This document shows, in pieces, positions 47,321 through 60,050 of a DNA stretch of 64,000 bases. The notes under the pieces were generated by a model, which was not told the DNA's origin, searched no databases, and worked only from the letters and a program-made list of their open reading frames with translations. The DNA comes from Bryoerythrophyllum caledonicum (taxonomy: Eukaryota; Streptophyta; Bryopsida; Pottiales; Pottiaceae). Made by a program: the position numbers and the translations under genes. The stretch is from positions 17,624,291-17,688,290 of the forward strand of contig OZ020515.1 in the NCBI GenBank assembly GCA_963971425.1, in the 5' to 3' direction. Within the stretch, counting starts at the first letter, position 1. Each line of letters begins with the position of its first letter.

Positions 47321-49643
47321 ATGTTCCAGCGGCGTAGCAGGGAGCTACCGCGCGCAGCATTGCGGCTCTACTACTCCACGCACCTGGCGGCGGCACCCGG
47401 CGTGGAGAATTCGCCTTCTATTCAATGTGTGGGCTCTCATCAGTCTGGAGCTAAGTATTCTTCTTCATCGAGCGCTTCAAATGAGCTTCAGAAGATGGTG
47501 AAGACGTCCTCGGTGCTAGGTTGGAACACCATCGACAAGTGGAAGAGCCGCAAGGACTTGCTACCGCCCACGTCCATTCTAAAGAAGGAAGGTAGGTGTT
47601 GTTGTAACTCAATCGAGGATGCGGAGGACGCTGAGTTGTCTGTTGCCTGACTCCTTGCTTGGTTGCTTGCTCTCTGCTGCAGTGCCCGTGTCGTACGCAG
47701 CGGCCAATATCATCGACGGCAAGGCGATTGCGCAGGAGATCAAGCACGAGATTGCCGAGGAGGTGGAGCGGATGAGAGGTGCGACTGGTGGTAAGGTGCC
47801 CGGGCTGGCGGTGGTCCTGGTGGGGTCACGGAAAGACTCGGAGACGTACGTGCGAAGCAAGCAGAAGGCGTGCGAGCAGGTGGGGTTCAACTCTTTCGGC
47901 GCCTCGTTGCCGGAAACCGCCACCGAGGAGGAGGTCCTGGCTACCGTCAGGAAATTCAACTGCGATCCCAACGTCCATGGCGTGCTGGTGCAGCTCCCGC
48001 TCCCTCGCGTAAGTGCTCATCTCTCAGTCTTATCCATATACATGGAATCAGAAAAGCATTCGCTCCTACCTTCACTTTCTAACATTAGAGCTGCGCTATC
48101 CAGATTTTGATCGATCCATAACTGAAATGAATATTCTCTGTTGTAAATGATCCCGCCCTTCGTGAATAGTCGAAGATTAGACGATAATAGAGTTCTTCCT
48201 AAAGTCACTACTCTCTCCTCACTCAAAAGAGTTGACCGTCATGTATTCAACATAGTGGATAACCGTCATGTATTCAACAGAAGTGATTAAAGTGTTGTAT
48301 TTTACTCATCAGCAGTCTCGTGGTGGTCTCATCCTTCAATTCAGTCAATGGTATAGCTTGGTGGTCTTTAGGCAAAGTAGTTTTAGCCATCTATCAACTG
48401 CGATGAGTAGCAGCCGGTTTTGTCTCCTTTGAGCTGATTGAGAGCTATTCAGAGGCGATTTCAATGTGTGAGAATAGAGGGGGTAACCTCTGGATGTCTT
48501 TACAAGTAAATATAATAGGTTATCTGCCTTCAGCCCTGTGAAACGTTTTGGTTTTTAACAATGTAGGGCAACCTGTGAGTGTGCAGCATATTTCCGAGGA
48601 GAGGGTGGTTGGTGCGGTGAGCATAGAGAAGGACGTGGACGGTTTCCATCCAATGAACGTGGGGAGGTTAGCGATGCAAGGCCGGGCTCCACTCTTTGTA
48701 GCGTGCACGCCCAAAGGGTGCATTGAGTTGCTGCTGCGGTCAGGTGTGGAGATGGAAGGCAAACACGCAGTGGTTATTGGTCGCAGCAACGTGGTGGGCA
48801 TGCCAGCTGCCTTGCTTCTACAAGTATGTCGCTCCTTCCTTCAACCATTTGTAAACCTCTAGCATGTGTTGATTGAGGACTGAGATGTCTGACAAGTTCA
48901 TACGTTGGATGCTTCAGCGACAAAACGCTACCGTCACTGTGGTTCATTCACACACTCTGAATCTTCCAGAAGTCACCAGGAACGCTGATATCGTCATTGC
49001 CGCCGCCGGTGTGCCTTACATGGTGCAGGGAAGTTGGTTGAAGCCCGGGGCTGTTGTTATTGATGTTGGCATTAATCACATTGAGGTAATTGATTTGTAG
49101 ACCCTCTCTACCTTGTTGGAACTTGATGGTGTTCTCCAGATCGAAGCTAATAATGTGTTGAGAATTCAATGGCTTTCTTACCAGAAGTCACCCAAAGTCA
49201 CCAGAAGTCACCCAAAGCTTACTCCTCTTTTTACTGCTCTTTCCTCACTCTGATTTGATATTAGATCAATAGAAGAGCTCGGTGGTCTTCAAAACTCAAG
49301 GCAAAGTAGTTTCAGCTGTCTTTGAGAGCGAAGAAAGAGGTTGCATGGGATCGAACACAGAAAACAATTTCAATTCAACGGAGAAAGAGGAGGTGTTTTC
49401 TGCCTAAGATTGTATAAACATTGCTGCTTTTGACGTTGTGGTCTGTGATGCTACCAGGATTCCGAGTCTCAGAATGGCTACCGAGTTGTAGGCGACGTGT
49501 ACTACGCGGAAGCCTGCCAAGTTGCTTCTCGAATCACTCCAGTGCCCGGAGGTGTGGGACCAATGACCATCGCTATGCTGCTTTCCAACACCCTTGATTC
49601 AGCAAAAATTGCCTACGGATTGATTAGTGACGATTCCGAATAG
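47321..49643 (+). CDS. folD: FolD: methylene-THF dehydrogenase/cyclohydrolase, mitochondrial
   Basis: Five exons give 395 residues: 47321-47591, 47683-48008, 48587-48823, 48918-49085, 49458-49643. The first about 90 residues are an Arg/Ser-rich, acid-poor leader ([20 protein letters not shown]), typical of a mitochondrial presequence. The catalytic part follows: YVRSKQK (Y146, K150, K152), where the conserved Tyr and Lys act in the cyclohydrolase step. [13 protein letters not shown], then [15 protein letters not shown] for NADP binding, and [18 protein letters not shown] complete the family signatures. It interconverts 5,10-methylene-, 5,10-methenyl- and 10-formyl-tetrahydrofolate in one-carbon metabolism. 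Length fits organellar plant FolD isoforms. All introns are GT-AG and the stop is TAG. The ATG is the first in frame and starts the leader. A plastid location is possible; sequence favours mitochondria. Confidence 0.94.
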
Positions 49644-50275
49644 ATAAGTCTACCAAACAGAAATTTGTCATTTCTTTTAACCACGGCTGTAGTTGTTCAC
49701 AAATGGAGCGTTAGGACAGATTATATCAGAGCACATTGAATTCTTATCATGGTAACCTGCTGCCAACATCATCATCAGTTTTAAACATATCTTCAATAAA
49801 TTCTCTCTTCGTCGCCATATAAGTTTGTGTTTTTCTCTGAAGTGTTATAATCTGCAATCACCTTCACCGTACGAAACTTTGGATATAATTCGAGAAGATG
49901 TCCAACCTTGTTGAAAGTATGCGTCATCCAAATCTGCTGCAAAGCGTCTACCTCAATAATTCGTAAGAGCCTACAATGCATACAACAAAGAGGCAAAATC
50001 TACACAAAGCTAAGCACACACAATCGAGATCAGTCAACACCAAATAAGTATCATTGAATTTCTTCTAGCAATGAAGAAAATCTATACAGAGGAATAAAAA
50101 GCTACACACACGATCCTCGATCACATGAGCGCGCGCTTCACTTACAGAAAATATCATTCAGTTTCTTCCACTGAAGTTTATACTGGCACCTGTACCGCTA
50201 CAAAGGAGGCGAATCTATACACACACAGACACAGACACAGACACGATCCTCGGTCACACGACGAACGAAACTCCT

Positions 50276-50704
50276 TCAACACGCGCCGCACGCGCCGTCG
50301 CTGCGGGCGCCCTCGGCGCTGCGGAACAGGGCGTGGCCGACGGCGAACCCCACGATGATGGCCACGAACACGCCGCCGTTGAACGACATGGCCGCGAGCA
50401 TGAGCAAGTACCCGAGCGCGGTCTGCAGCCCGTACAGCGCGCCCGCCGCGGCCGCCGCGCTCCGAGAGGACGAGCGGCGCGAGAGGAGGAGCGGCACGCG
50501 GCGCTCGCTCTCAGCCCCCTCCCCCTCGCCCTTCTCCCCCGCGGCGACCTGCAGCGCCGATCGCTGGCCCGACAGCCACTCCGTGAGCGCGGCGGCGAGC
50601 GCGACGACGACGAGCGAGAGGAGGTAGCCCGGCCATGTGCGCACGCGCCAGAAGTCGAAGAGGATCGTCACGTCCTTGCCCCAGTAAAACGTCATGTGCA
50701 TCAT
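50276..50704 (-). CDS. CTR/COPT copper transporter
   Basis: An intronless ORF of 142 residues from the first ATG (50704). Upstream in-frame codons lack ATG. It starts MMHMTFYWGKDVTILFDFW, the conserved lead-in to helix 1 of CTR proteins. Three membrane helices follow: about 24-44, 88-106 and 108-127. Helix 2 has the copper-conducting MxxxM (M102, M106). Helix 3 has the packing GxxxG (G119, G123). The C-terminus ends CGAC, a likely copper-binding pair. The loop between helices 1 and 2 is long, charged and Ala/Ser-rich. The Met-rich extracellular N-terminus found in many COPTs is nearly absent, leaving only M1, M2 and M4. CTR trimers import Cu(I) across the plasma or an internal membrane; location cannot be told from the sequence. 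Confidence 0.9.
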   Translation of the reverse strand: MMHMTFYWGKDVTILFDFWRVRTWPGYLLSLVVVALAAALTEWLSGQRSALQVAAGEKGEGEGAESERRVPLLLSRRSSSRSAAAAAGALYGLQTALGYLLMLAAMSFNGGVFVAIIVGFAVGHALFRSAEGARSDGACGAC

Positions 50705-50759
50705 CTTCACTAACAGCAACAATCGCGACAGACACTTCTCTCACCGACACACAATCCCT

Positions 50760-51060
50760 TGTTTGCGAAGAAGCGTGTAATGTATGCTTGAGAAAATGGA
50801 AGATTGTTTGGGCAAAGATGGGATTTTAAGAAAATGGGGAAGAAGTGTGTGATGCAAGCTTGAGAAAATGGAAGATTGTTTGGGAAGAAGAAGGTGGGAT
50901 TTTGAGAAAATGGGGAAGAAGTGTGTGATGTGAGCTTTGAGAGAATGGAAGATTGTTTGGGAAGAAGAAGGTGGGATTTTTGGAGGAGATGGGGAGGAGT
51001 TGTGTGACGTGAGCTTTGAGAGAATGGGGGAATGTGAGTTTTGAGGGGGTTGGGGGTGGG
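50760..51060 (-). repeat. 76-79 bp minisatellite upstream of COPT
   Basis: Three to four units carrying gaaaatggaagattgtttgg and tggggaagaagtgtgtga, with periods of 76 and 79. It lies about 60 bp 5' of the COPT start codon and so probably in its promoter or leader. Confidence 0.8.
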
Positions 51061-53500
51061 CTATATTGGGGACTTGGTGGTGAGGGAATTGGGAGAATTG
51101 GTGAATGTTGTACTACTAGTTCGGGAGGGATTGTTGTAGTACGACTGTGGCGTTGCGTGTGTTTGTAGTACAAGGGGCTTGGTGTGTGTACAAGGGATTC
51201 TATGGGGCTCAAAACCGTGAGTTTTGACCTCTTTTAAATTAATTTATTTTTTTTAACCCCAGGACGATTCCGGGATTTTAGAGGAATCTCTACTCCACTG
51301 ATTTGTGAAGATTTATCATTAAACTCTTCCTTGTTTAAAAGCTATTAGAGTGACCAAAAAGTAGTATCATACATTGGATTTAGATTATAGAAATTTTTGT
51401 TGGTTTAGAGGAGGTTGTGTGTCTTTTTAGTGTCTAAAATAAAAGGATTTTTTTAATATATTAAGGTAAAAATAACTTCTCTTGAATCTTAAAACCATTC
51501 AAAAAAATGATTTGTACATCAATAATTAAGACAATGAATTGAAACTTTCAAAAAAGGGGTTTATAGAATTGTGTTTGTATTCTTCTATTTGACTTTAAAA
51601 TGTACTAGAGGTATAGAATTGATGGGAAAATGAAACAACAAGAATCTCCCATATAGATACATTTGCAAAAGTTGAACCATGGTAGGTGGCCACACCAAAC
51701 ACGCATTATTTGTTGTACATACAATTGTCTTCCATTACCACTACCACACCTTTGCAGTACAACTACATTGACACTTGGGGCTCGTATTCAATTACCACTG
51801 CTCCGCGTGTGCAGTACAACTACATTGACACTTGGGGCCAGTATTCAATTACCACTACCACACGTCTGCATGCAGTACAAGTGCATTGACACTTGGAGCT
51901 CCACACATTTGCTGCAGGTTGTACTACACTAACACTCCTTGCTCTACACGTTTGGAAGACAACTACGTGACATAAATTTGACGGGTGAGTCAAAGTTCAA
52001 ATGTGTCAATAAAGATCCACTTTATTAAACTCAAGTAAACTCATTTTTGAACTTCACAAATTGAATAGAATATTGATTTGTCTATTTGACTCAAATTATA
52101 TACATTAAGCCTTTAGGCAAAGTTTAAAGCTATTGATTAATAGCATTGTTTGATTTGGGTATTTTACTTAAATCATAAAGAATGGTAATTAATATGTTAA
52201 CTGTTTAACGCCTACGAAGCCCTGGGTGAGTCGATTTTGGTGCTTTTATTGATTTATTCTATCCACAACTGGTGGTTATCTCTTGTCTTTATAGTGCACT
52301 TCCAGCTACTCAGTTGCTTTCCAATGAATCTCTGTGATCTCAAATTGATGCAAGCACTGGCAAACTACAATGATTTCTGTGGAATGGAGTTGCAATGAAA
52401 TGTATCCAACGTGTAGATGATGTCCTACATAATCTATAAAGCTCATAGATTCTCACAAGCCCTCATGGTCCACTGAGGCATTAAAGGCTTAAAAGATTTT
52501 CCTTGTTCAGCATGTTAGTCCCCATTCTTTTGTCATTGACGTAAAGTACATCTAAATGCCTATATATAGACAAACATATAGGTTGTGCAGATGACTTCAT
52601 TGAAATTTCAAGTACTTTTAGGTTGAGTTTATATTCAAGTGGGGCGGCACCTAGAGACATGATTGAACCATGAAAGAAAATAGTCAACATTGATATACCT
52701 TTTCAAAGGAAAGGAATTTCAATCTTGGTCAACTAAAATATGTTGAAAGGTTATCAAAATGGGCATTTGAGATTTAAATAGTTTTGCCAAGTGAAATATT
52801 GGCATTTTGCATTACCTCAACATGTCTTTTTTAGGATTCTCTCATTGTTCATCTTGATCCTTCCTCCATTATTGATAGTATCTTCTTGCATATTTAATTG
52901 CTTACATTATCAAACAAATTATTGCATTTTTTTTTTCATACATAAATTTTTATTTTAAAAAAAAAAATCTAAAAATTTTACCCTTGAACAATGAGAAGTT
53001 CATAATCAAATATTTCTTTTTCATTTTGCACATATTTGCTTTCCAAATTATTCTTTATCAAATGCTAATTCAATTTTAGCATGTTCATCACATTTGATTG
53101 TAAAATGTTTTAACTATCATGTTTTTGCAAAACCATTATTTTTATTGATTTTTTTCTTTAAATTGATTCTCATGAAATATGATGCCTAATTTCAGTATCC
53201 AACGTTACAATCCATGATTTGCATAACAGTGCTGGAGAAGATTTGCATAACATCCAACAATTGATGTAATAGATTAGAGTGTTTAAATTTACCGTATATT
53301 AGTAGTGAAAATTGTGGATTTTGGATATCTAGTGGTTGCTTTCAACATCTCTATGTCAAAAGTATTTTTTTTCTTTGACACATTGATTCGGACACCGTGG
53401 ATATCACCTAATTATTACATGGATATCAATTATGCATTATATGGGTAGCACCTTGACATTACATGGGTAATCATCTAGACCAAAACTTTACATTTATAAA
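51061..53500. other. Spacer with repeats, no gene
   Basis: 51254 carries a decayed TTAACCCC end. 51733-51905 is a minisatellite. 52205-52490 may be a decayed TTAACGCC...GGCTTAA element. The rest is AT-rich with no coding signal. 53370-53500 is the left half of a dispersed repeat split by the copia element. Confidence 0.5.
51733..51905 (+). repeat. 57-61 bp minisatellite
   Basis: Three units starting near 51754, 51811 and 51872 share gcagtacaactacattgaca. Confidence 0.8.
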
Positions 53501-53878
53501 TGTTAAAAGAAGTAAAGAGATGGTTGCACAAGCAAGTGAAAGACATACAAAGTAGTAGAAACAATGCTTAGAATGAAATGTTGCCTTCTTTCAAAGGCCT
53601 TTGCTTGTACTACCACTTAGTGGCGTCTCATGCATCTTGTAAGTGGCTTTTCAAGTAATTTGTAAGTCCCTCTATGCCAACTCATGGCCACCCACTCGTC
53701 CTTGTTTATCCCATGCAAGACATGTGGGTTGGTCCTACTTCATGGACCTTGCGCCATACATGTATCTCTCAAGTTCGTTTCACCTCTCCTCCTTTTCTCC
53801 CCATTTTCCCCCCTCTAAATCTATCTCAATAACTATTTACAATGCCATAGTAACTACGAGCAACTCTTAACTCCAACA
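53501..53878 (-). repeat. 3' LTR of copia element
   Basis: 378 bp, TG...CA. A purine-rich tract lies just inside it on the minus strand (gcaaagtagaag). It is shorter than the other LTR, which carries an internal duplication. Confidence 0.88.
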
Positions 53879-54018
53879 CTTCTACTTTGCAAGTATTTAC
53901 CATCTTGCAATCCCATCGCTATAGCCAACCTTTGATATTGTTATGTCCCAAGTGCTTTTGTCAACACATCGACCACTATGTCTTCTGTTGGGCAATACTT
54001 CAAGCTAATATCGCTGCT

Positions 54019-55460
54019 CTACAACTTCTTGCGAATGAAGTGATGTTGCACATCAATGTGCTTCATGCGTGAGTGGTGTGTTGGGTTCTTTGCAAGGGCT
54101 ATGCACCCTTGGTTGTCACACATGATGGTCGTTGCTCCTTCTTGAACAAATCCCACATCCGCCAAGGGCTTGTGAAGCCAAATGGCCTCCTTCGTACATT
54201 GGCTAGTTGCCATGTACTCCGCCTCCGTCTTTGAGAAGACAATGGTGGGTTGTCTCTTGCAATTCCAAGAGATAGCACCATCTCCAACAAAGAACACATG
54301 CCCCGCTGTTGAACGACGCTCGTTCGCATCTCTAGCCCAATCCGCATCGCAATAGTCCCACAAAGCAATGTCTTTACCGCCAAGCCACAATTTGAGGTCC
54401 TTGGTACCTTGCAAGTACCATATGATACGCTTCACTACAATCCAATGAGATAGACCAGCTCTAGACATGAATAAGCTTACCATGTTCACTACAAAAGTAA
54501 GGTCAGCTCGTGTGGCCACCATGGCATACATCGATGATCCAACTCCACTCTTGTATGGCACGCCTTCCATCTCACCTTGAATGGCTTGAAACACTTCCTC
54601 CAAGATCTCCAACAACCTGACATTCTTATCAAGTGGTGTACTGATGGGCTTGCATTCTTCCATGTTGAAGCGCTTGAGCACCTTCTCAATGTATTTCTTT
54701 TGGCTCATGGTAATGATGCGTGCCTTGCGATCCCTCACAAATTCTACACCAAGACAAAACTTCAACTCGCGAAGATTGATCATGTCAAACACCGCGTCGG
54801 GCTTGCCTTTGAGCCACGTCAACTTCGCCAAAAGGCTAGCCAAGATGATCAAATCATCCACATAGATGAGCACTATCAACAAGTACTCACCCGTTTGCTT
54901 GATGTACAATGAGTGATCCGCTTCACTTCTTGTAAAACCTTCTTTGATGAAAAATGAGCCAATCTGTTGGTATCAAGCCTTTGGTGATTGCCTAAATCTG
55001 TACAACGACTTCTCAAGCTTGCACACAAAATGCTCAAAGTCTCTCTTTTCAAAACCTTGTGGTTGGCTCATGTAAAAAACTTCTTCCAAATCACCATTCA
55101 AAATGCGGTCTTTACATCCATTTGATGGATTTCCAAATCCAACGCGGCTCCAAGTGCAAGAATACACCGAATGGTGTTGAACTTTGCAACAAGAGCAGAG
55201 GTCTCAAGGAAGTCCACTCCTTCAACTTGAGAGTATTCTTTGCCACCAACCGCATCTTGTGGCGCACAACTTGATCCAAAGTGTCATTCTTTGTCCAAAA
55301 CAACCACTTTGCATCCAACGCTCTTGCGACCCTTTAGAAGGGGAGCCAACTCCCAAGTTTCATTTTTCATAAGCGAGTCATATTTGTCTTGCATGGCCGC
55401 CTCTCACTTGCTTGCATCCTCGGATCGCATGGCTTCACACACATTCAATAGATCCCCAAG
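54019..55460 (-). pseudogene. Copia reverse transcriptase and RNase H
   Basis: An open stretch at 54019-54909 (about 296 codons) holds the RT palm motif YVDDLIIL, LGVEFVRD, the RNase H start CDADWARDANERRSTAGH, and the terminal MKHIDVQHHFIRKKL. Upstream sequence (54910-55460: WELAPLLKG, then GDLEEVFYMSQPQGFE) is the RT N-terminal half, with stops and frameshifts. It would copy the element's RNA to DNA if intact. Confidence 0.9.
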
Positions 55461-55511
55461 AGTGGTCAGATTGGCCCACTCCACTTCATGTTGCGTCAAG
55501 ATGTGGTTCAT

Positions 55512-56773
55512 CTACCACTCTCTGGGCGGCGGCTGCTCTCTTATTGAATATCGTGGCTCTTGAGCGCTTTCACTATCCTCATTACCACTTGGTGTTGATG
55601 TAAGTGTTGTTGAAGGCCCCATGGTTGCACCTTTTTCTTCACCATCAACCGTCTTCTCTTTCTTGGGATCACTATCACCCATAGTACTTGGTTTGGAAGA
55701 TCCGTCCACCAAAACCAACGAAGGCGTCTCACTACTCCCACTTGGACTCATCTCCAAACCATGACCAATACTTGAGCTATCTTCAACAAACACCACATCA
55801 CGACTCCAAATGATCTTCTTTGTCCCAACACATATGAGGCGATATGCCTTGGTGCTGTTGCTATAGCCAAGAAATGAACACTTTAAGCCTTCTTGATCGA
55901 ATTTATCCCTCTTTGCATTCGGCACCATTGCATATGCAATGCATCCAAACACACGAATGTGTGCAATGCATGACTTGAGGCCGCTCCAAGTCTCTTGTGG
56001 TGTGATGGTGACAAGCGCCCTTGTTGGGCACCGATTACGGATGTACATTGCATTGGTCACTACTTCCGCCCAAAAAACAAGCTTGAGGTCGTTGAGCATG
56101 GATCATATTCCTCACCATCTCCACAACGGTGCGGTTAGCTTGCTTGGCCACTCCGTTTTGCTCGGGCGTGTACGGTGTTGATGGTTGCCTCTTGATGATG
56201 TGATGCTTCAAGTAGCCTTGAAATGCCTTGGAGATGAAGTCTCCACCATTGTCAGACCGAAACAACTTGATCTTGTGCTCCGATTTCTTCTCTTTAAGCG
56301 CCTTGAACTTCTCAAGGCACTCCTCCTTCGTCTTCAACGTGTACAACCACACCTTGAATGAAAAGACATTAATGAAGGTTACAAAGTACCTTGCACCGCC
56401 AATGGACGTGGTCCTCATAGGGCCGCACACATCCAAATGTACAATTTCCAAAGGCTTTGTGGCACGAGTCCCTCCATCCTTTGGAAATCGTGCCCTATGT
56501 TGCTTGCCTTGTACACACCATTCACAAAATGGCATAGATGACTCATCTTTGCCAAGGGTCATGTCACTTACCATGCTTTGAAAAAAATACACACTTCTTA
56601 CGTTCAAATGACCAGGTGATGATGCCAAAGTTCCATGGCACCATTCTTGCTTGATGATTGTGCCGAATTGGCCGCATTCGCCTCATACACCTTGGTGAAG
56701 GCCACTTGGTACAAATTGTCTTCACGAGGTGCTACCGCAAGTACATCTCCATTTGGTGCCTTCATTGAGCACC
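55512..56773 (-). pseudogene. Copia integrase with pre-integrase zinc site
   Basis: The minus-strand reading has CEWCVQGKQHRARFP, the catalytic D of VHLDVCGPM, the second D of RSDNGGDF and the E of TPEQNGVAKQ. FGCIAYAMVP and KCSFLGYS follow in another frame, so a frameshift lies near 56090. The region N-terminal of the zinc site is disrupted. The 2142-bp insert starts immediately upstream. Confidence 0.88.
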
Positions 56774-58915
56774 TGTAGAGTGTTTTTTCACCACTTCGTC
56801 ATAACACCTAAGTCTACCCACACTTCATAGGATTCGTTACGGGGATGATCATATGTCTAGTTTTAAGTAATTGGAGCTTAATTGTGTAGTTAAAGCTATC
56901 CTCTTGGTTAGTTCTTAAGGTTATCTACGTATCTCTTAGGAAAGTAGGACTGTTAGCATCACTCTTAAGGGGTCCATCCACAAAGTATGACCCCAAAGGA
57001 TCTCTCATGCCTTAAGAAGGAACATTAGTCCTTTTAAGATTGTATTTGTGCTACTAACTTCTAAACATATGCCACGCTGAACTAATGGAAGATTCCATTA
57101 ATTCTCATGGCATGATTTCTTAATTAAACCCTTTAATAATTCAAAGTCTTACCTCATGCAATTCAATCCACTTCTCACGTCCGTCCACTCGGTCCACGTG
57201 ATCACAAGCTTAAGATAAGGGTTAGTCTCAAAAATCACACACACAAGTTAACTTAAGTCTAAATGAATTTACTTCTTAAATTCCAACTTAAGTTCACTCA
57301 TCCATACTTAATCCTCTAAGACAAATGGTATCCTACACTTACACTTATCCTCCTTAAGGCTTAACACTTGGACTTTAAGATATATGACTGTTACTTAAGA
57401 ATTCACTCCTAATAGTCTCTATATTCTTAAGAATACAGCCTCTGGTCTTAAGGTTCTTAAGCACTCACATTCTTGTTTAGGACTGACCCTTTAAGATACA
57501 CACTTTGTCTTAAGTCTTACTGAGTATAGATGCGTCTATTTGTGAAGCACTTAAGGACTTACTGGTTACACTCTCTAAAGTATCTAATTCCTAAAGCCCG
57601 CATCAAGATTCACAAGTCTCACACACTTATGTTGAGTTTTTTAATACGCACAATTTAGATTAAATCAACATTACCTTATTCTAAGGTTCCGACTTAAGTC
57701 TACAAAAATAGGGAGGGAATATCACTTAATGCAAATGATGTCCCATGCTCTCATCCATGCACACCTTTAAGTCATAGTCCTTAAACTTAAGGGTCCTCCT
57801 GGTACTTAAGGTTTTAATCTTCATAAACTTATGTTATCCAATCTTGGATTTAAGATTCTTAAGTTTCTATGCTCATACTTAAGTCTTCCTTAAGTATTTG
57901 TACCTTACTTACTCTCTTATGATAGATTTCTTGAAATGCTCACAAATTAGCCTACCTTAAAGAATCCCTTCCGTTAAGGCTAGACTTAATGCTAATTATA
58001 TGTATGCATATGACACTCTGTGCATGCATCAAGGTATGCCATTCTTGATGTTTATTGCATAAATTGCATTAACATGAATAAAAACTCCACTCTTATTCTT
58101 TAGATTCTCAAGTTATGCTCAGTCACACTTGAGATCCTATTAAGTACTTATGCACCACACTCCTTATGTATTAAGTCACATAATTTTGCATCAACTCAAT
58201 TAAGCCTCACACTTATGATTAATGCTTCAACACACGCACAAGGTCACACACACGACCTTAACAACTAGGATATTTCCCTAATTTATTCTATGAAGAATAA
58301 TTATGCAATGCATTCATGCATAGGGATTTTATCCACAATTAGTACCTAATGCATACAATTGCATTTATCAAACACAATTTCAAATTTATTTAATGAAGGT
58401 CTCATATTATTGCAATTATACATATGGCTCAAGTCACACACAAGACTTTACATATGCAAATTCAATAATAATTATATATATAATTAAATACTCTTACAAC
58501 ATTAAGAGTCATCAACTAGCTTTTTCACCTAAAGCTAGGGCTCACTCCAATCTTCCTCCAAGGAATTGCTATGGTAATGGCCAAGAATGCTAAAAATTCA
58601 AGCTATTCATTCTACTCTACATCCAAGAGGCACACCTCTTGGTAAGAGGTTTTCCCTAGCATTAACCATTAAGATTAATTCCGCTAAATCCTCACATCTA
58701 TCCATATCTATTCATAAAAAGGCACATCCTCTCCAAAGGGTGCGAGTTCAACCTTTTTCCCATTATTTTCTAATTCTTGGATATGAATAGGTACTTTTTA
58801 ATCAACTAACTACTTAGTGTAAACTAAATCATTAATTATTTAATTCTCAATATATCTACAACCCTTTTTACACTTAATTTTCTTTTAAAAGCTATTCTTG
58901 GCATTTTGGCTCTAT
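56774..58915. mobile_element. 2142-bp CTTAAG-rich insert in copia, 6-bp target duplication
   Basis: AGCACC flanks both sides (56768-56773 and 58916-58921). Joining the flanks rejoins copia pol between protease and integrase. The insert starts TGTAGAGTG and ends GGCTCTAT. It has no long ORF. CTTAAG occurs 19 times between 56914 and 57894. The class is unknown. Confidence 0.75.
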
Positions 58916-58921
58916 AGCACC

Positions 58922-59192
58922 AGTCCACATTGAATTGCACCTTCATACAGCTTGACACAAGCTTGCTCACCGAGAGCAAGTTTGCTTACAACTTGGGCAT
59001 AGAGAGGACGTCTTTGATTGTCATCCTCTTCCAACGCCCCCTCACGAGCACTTCGACAACAATGGCACCCACTTCAATGGCATCCACAACACTATCATCG
59101 CCTAAATGCACGTTGCGTGATGGAATTACCTCATACGTTTGAAATTCTGCCCGATGTGGTGTCATATGTTTTGTGGTGCATGAATCCAAAAT
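58922..59192 (-). pseudogene. Copia protease region
   Basis: Reading MDSCTTKHMTPHRAEF, then VHLGDDSVVDAIEVGAI and VLSMPKL. The usual catalytic DSG is DSC here. A TAA follows SMPKL. The reading continues to the insert boundary at 58921. Confidence 0.82.
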
Positions 59193-60038
59193 CTACCTAC
59201 AAATGGACTTAGAATGAGGTCCATCTTGAGTTGCAAATGCGTAGTCATTGTCCTCTTGGCATGGTTGGCATTCTCTTTCTCCTTTACTTGATTGCGTTGT
59301 CCCGCTCTCCTTTCTTCGGCTTGAAGCAATTTTGTGCAAAATGGCCCGATTTGCCACAATTGTAACATATATTGGCTTCGCCATGTGAGGATGAGCTCCC
59401 CCCTTGCTTTGCCTTGATAACAAGACCGCATCATTGCCATGCGCCTCCTTCTCCTTGTGCTTAGACACTTTGTGCATCATCCGTGCAACCACAAACTCTA
59501 TGGTCAGGTCCTTCATGCCCCACGTATCTAAGATGGTGATCAAGTGCTCAAATGAGGGCGGCAAACTCTCAAACAACCTCATCACCACATCTTCATCTTT
59601 AATGGGTACCTCCAAGCAATAGAGTTGATTCGCAAGTACCTTAACTTGGTTGATATGAGTCAATAGGTCATCACCTTCTTGCATCTTGATTGTGAAGAAC
59701 TTGCAACGAATGAAAGGGATGTTGGACAGGCTCTTTGTTTTGAGGATGTTGCACAAAGACTTCCATGCTTCTGTCGGTCCTTTGCAACTCTTGATGTGGG
59801 CAAATTGGTTGTTCACCAAATTGAGCCCAATGACAAACATCGCCTTCTTCACACGCTGATTGTAGTTGTTTCTCTCCTTTGGATCATTGTCGGAGGATGG
59901 AGGTTCCTTGGAGTCTTCAGCAATCTCCCAATGGTCCATGGACTCCAACACCATCTTCATCTTCAACTTCCAAAGGTTGAAGTTGTCCCCCTTGAGCTTG
60001 TCAATGACCCTAATACTCTCATTGTTGATTGTAGCCAT
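59193..60038 (-). pseudogene. Copia gag, frameshifted
   Basis: ATG at 60038 starts MATINNESIRVIDKLKGDNF, the UBN2-type gag of copia. IKMQEGDDLLTHINQVK and LPPSFEHLI are conserved. The zinc knuckle CYNCGKSGHFAQNC is present near 59330-59371 in another frame, so a frameshift lies just before it. Gag would form the virus-like particle that packages the element's RNA. Confidence 0.88.
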
Positions 60039-60050
60039 GATGACACTCAA

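Noticed and set aside
50826..51212. 128-codon Pro/Ser/Thr-rich minus-strand ORF
   Set aside because: It lies in the minisatellite and its translation is only the repeat; no ATG context or homology.
57000..58900. Gene within the copia insert
   Set aside because: Only short ORFs, strongly AT-rich, no codon bias or recognisable motif.
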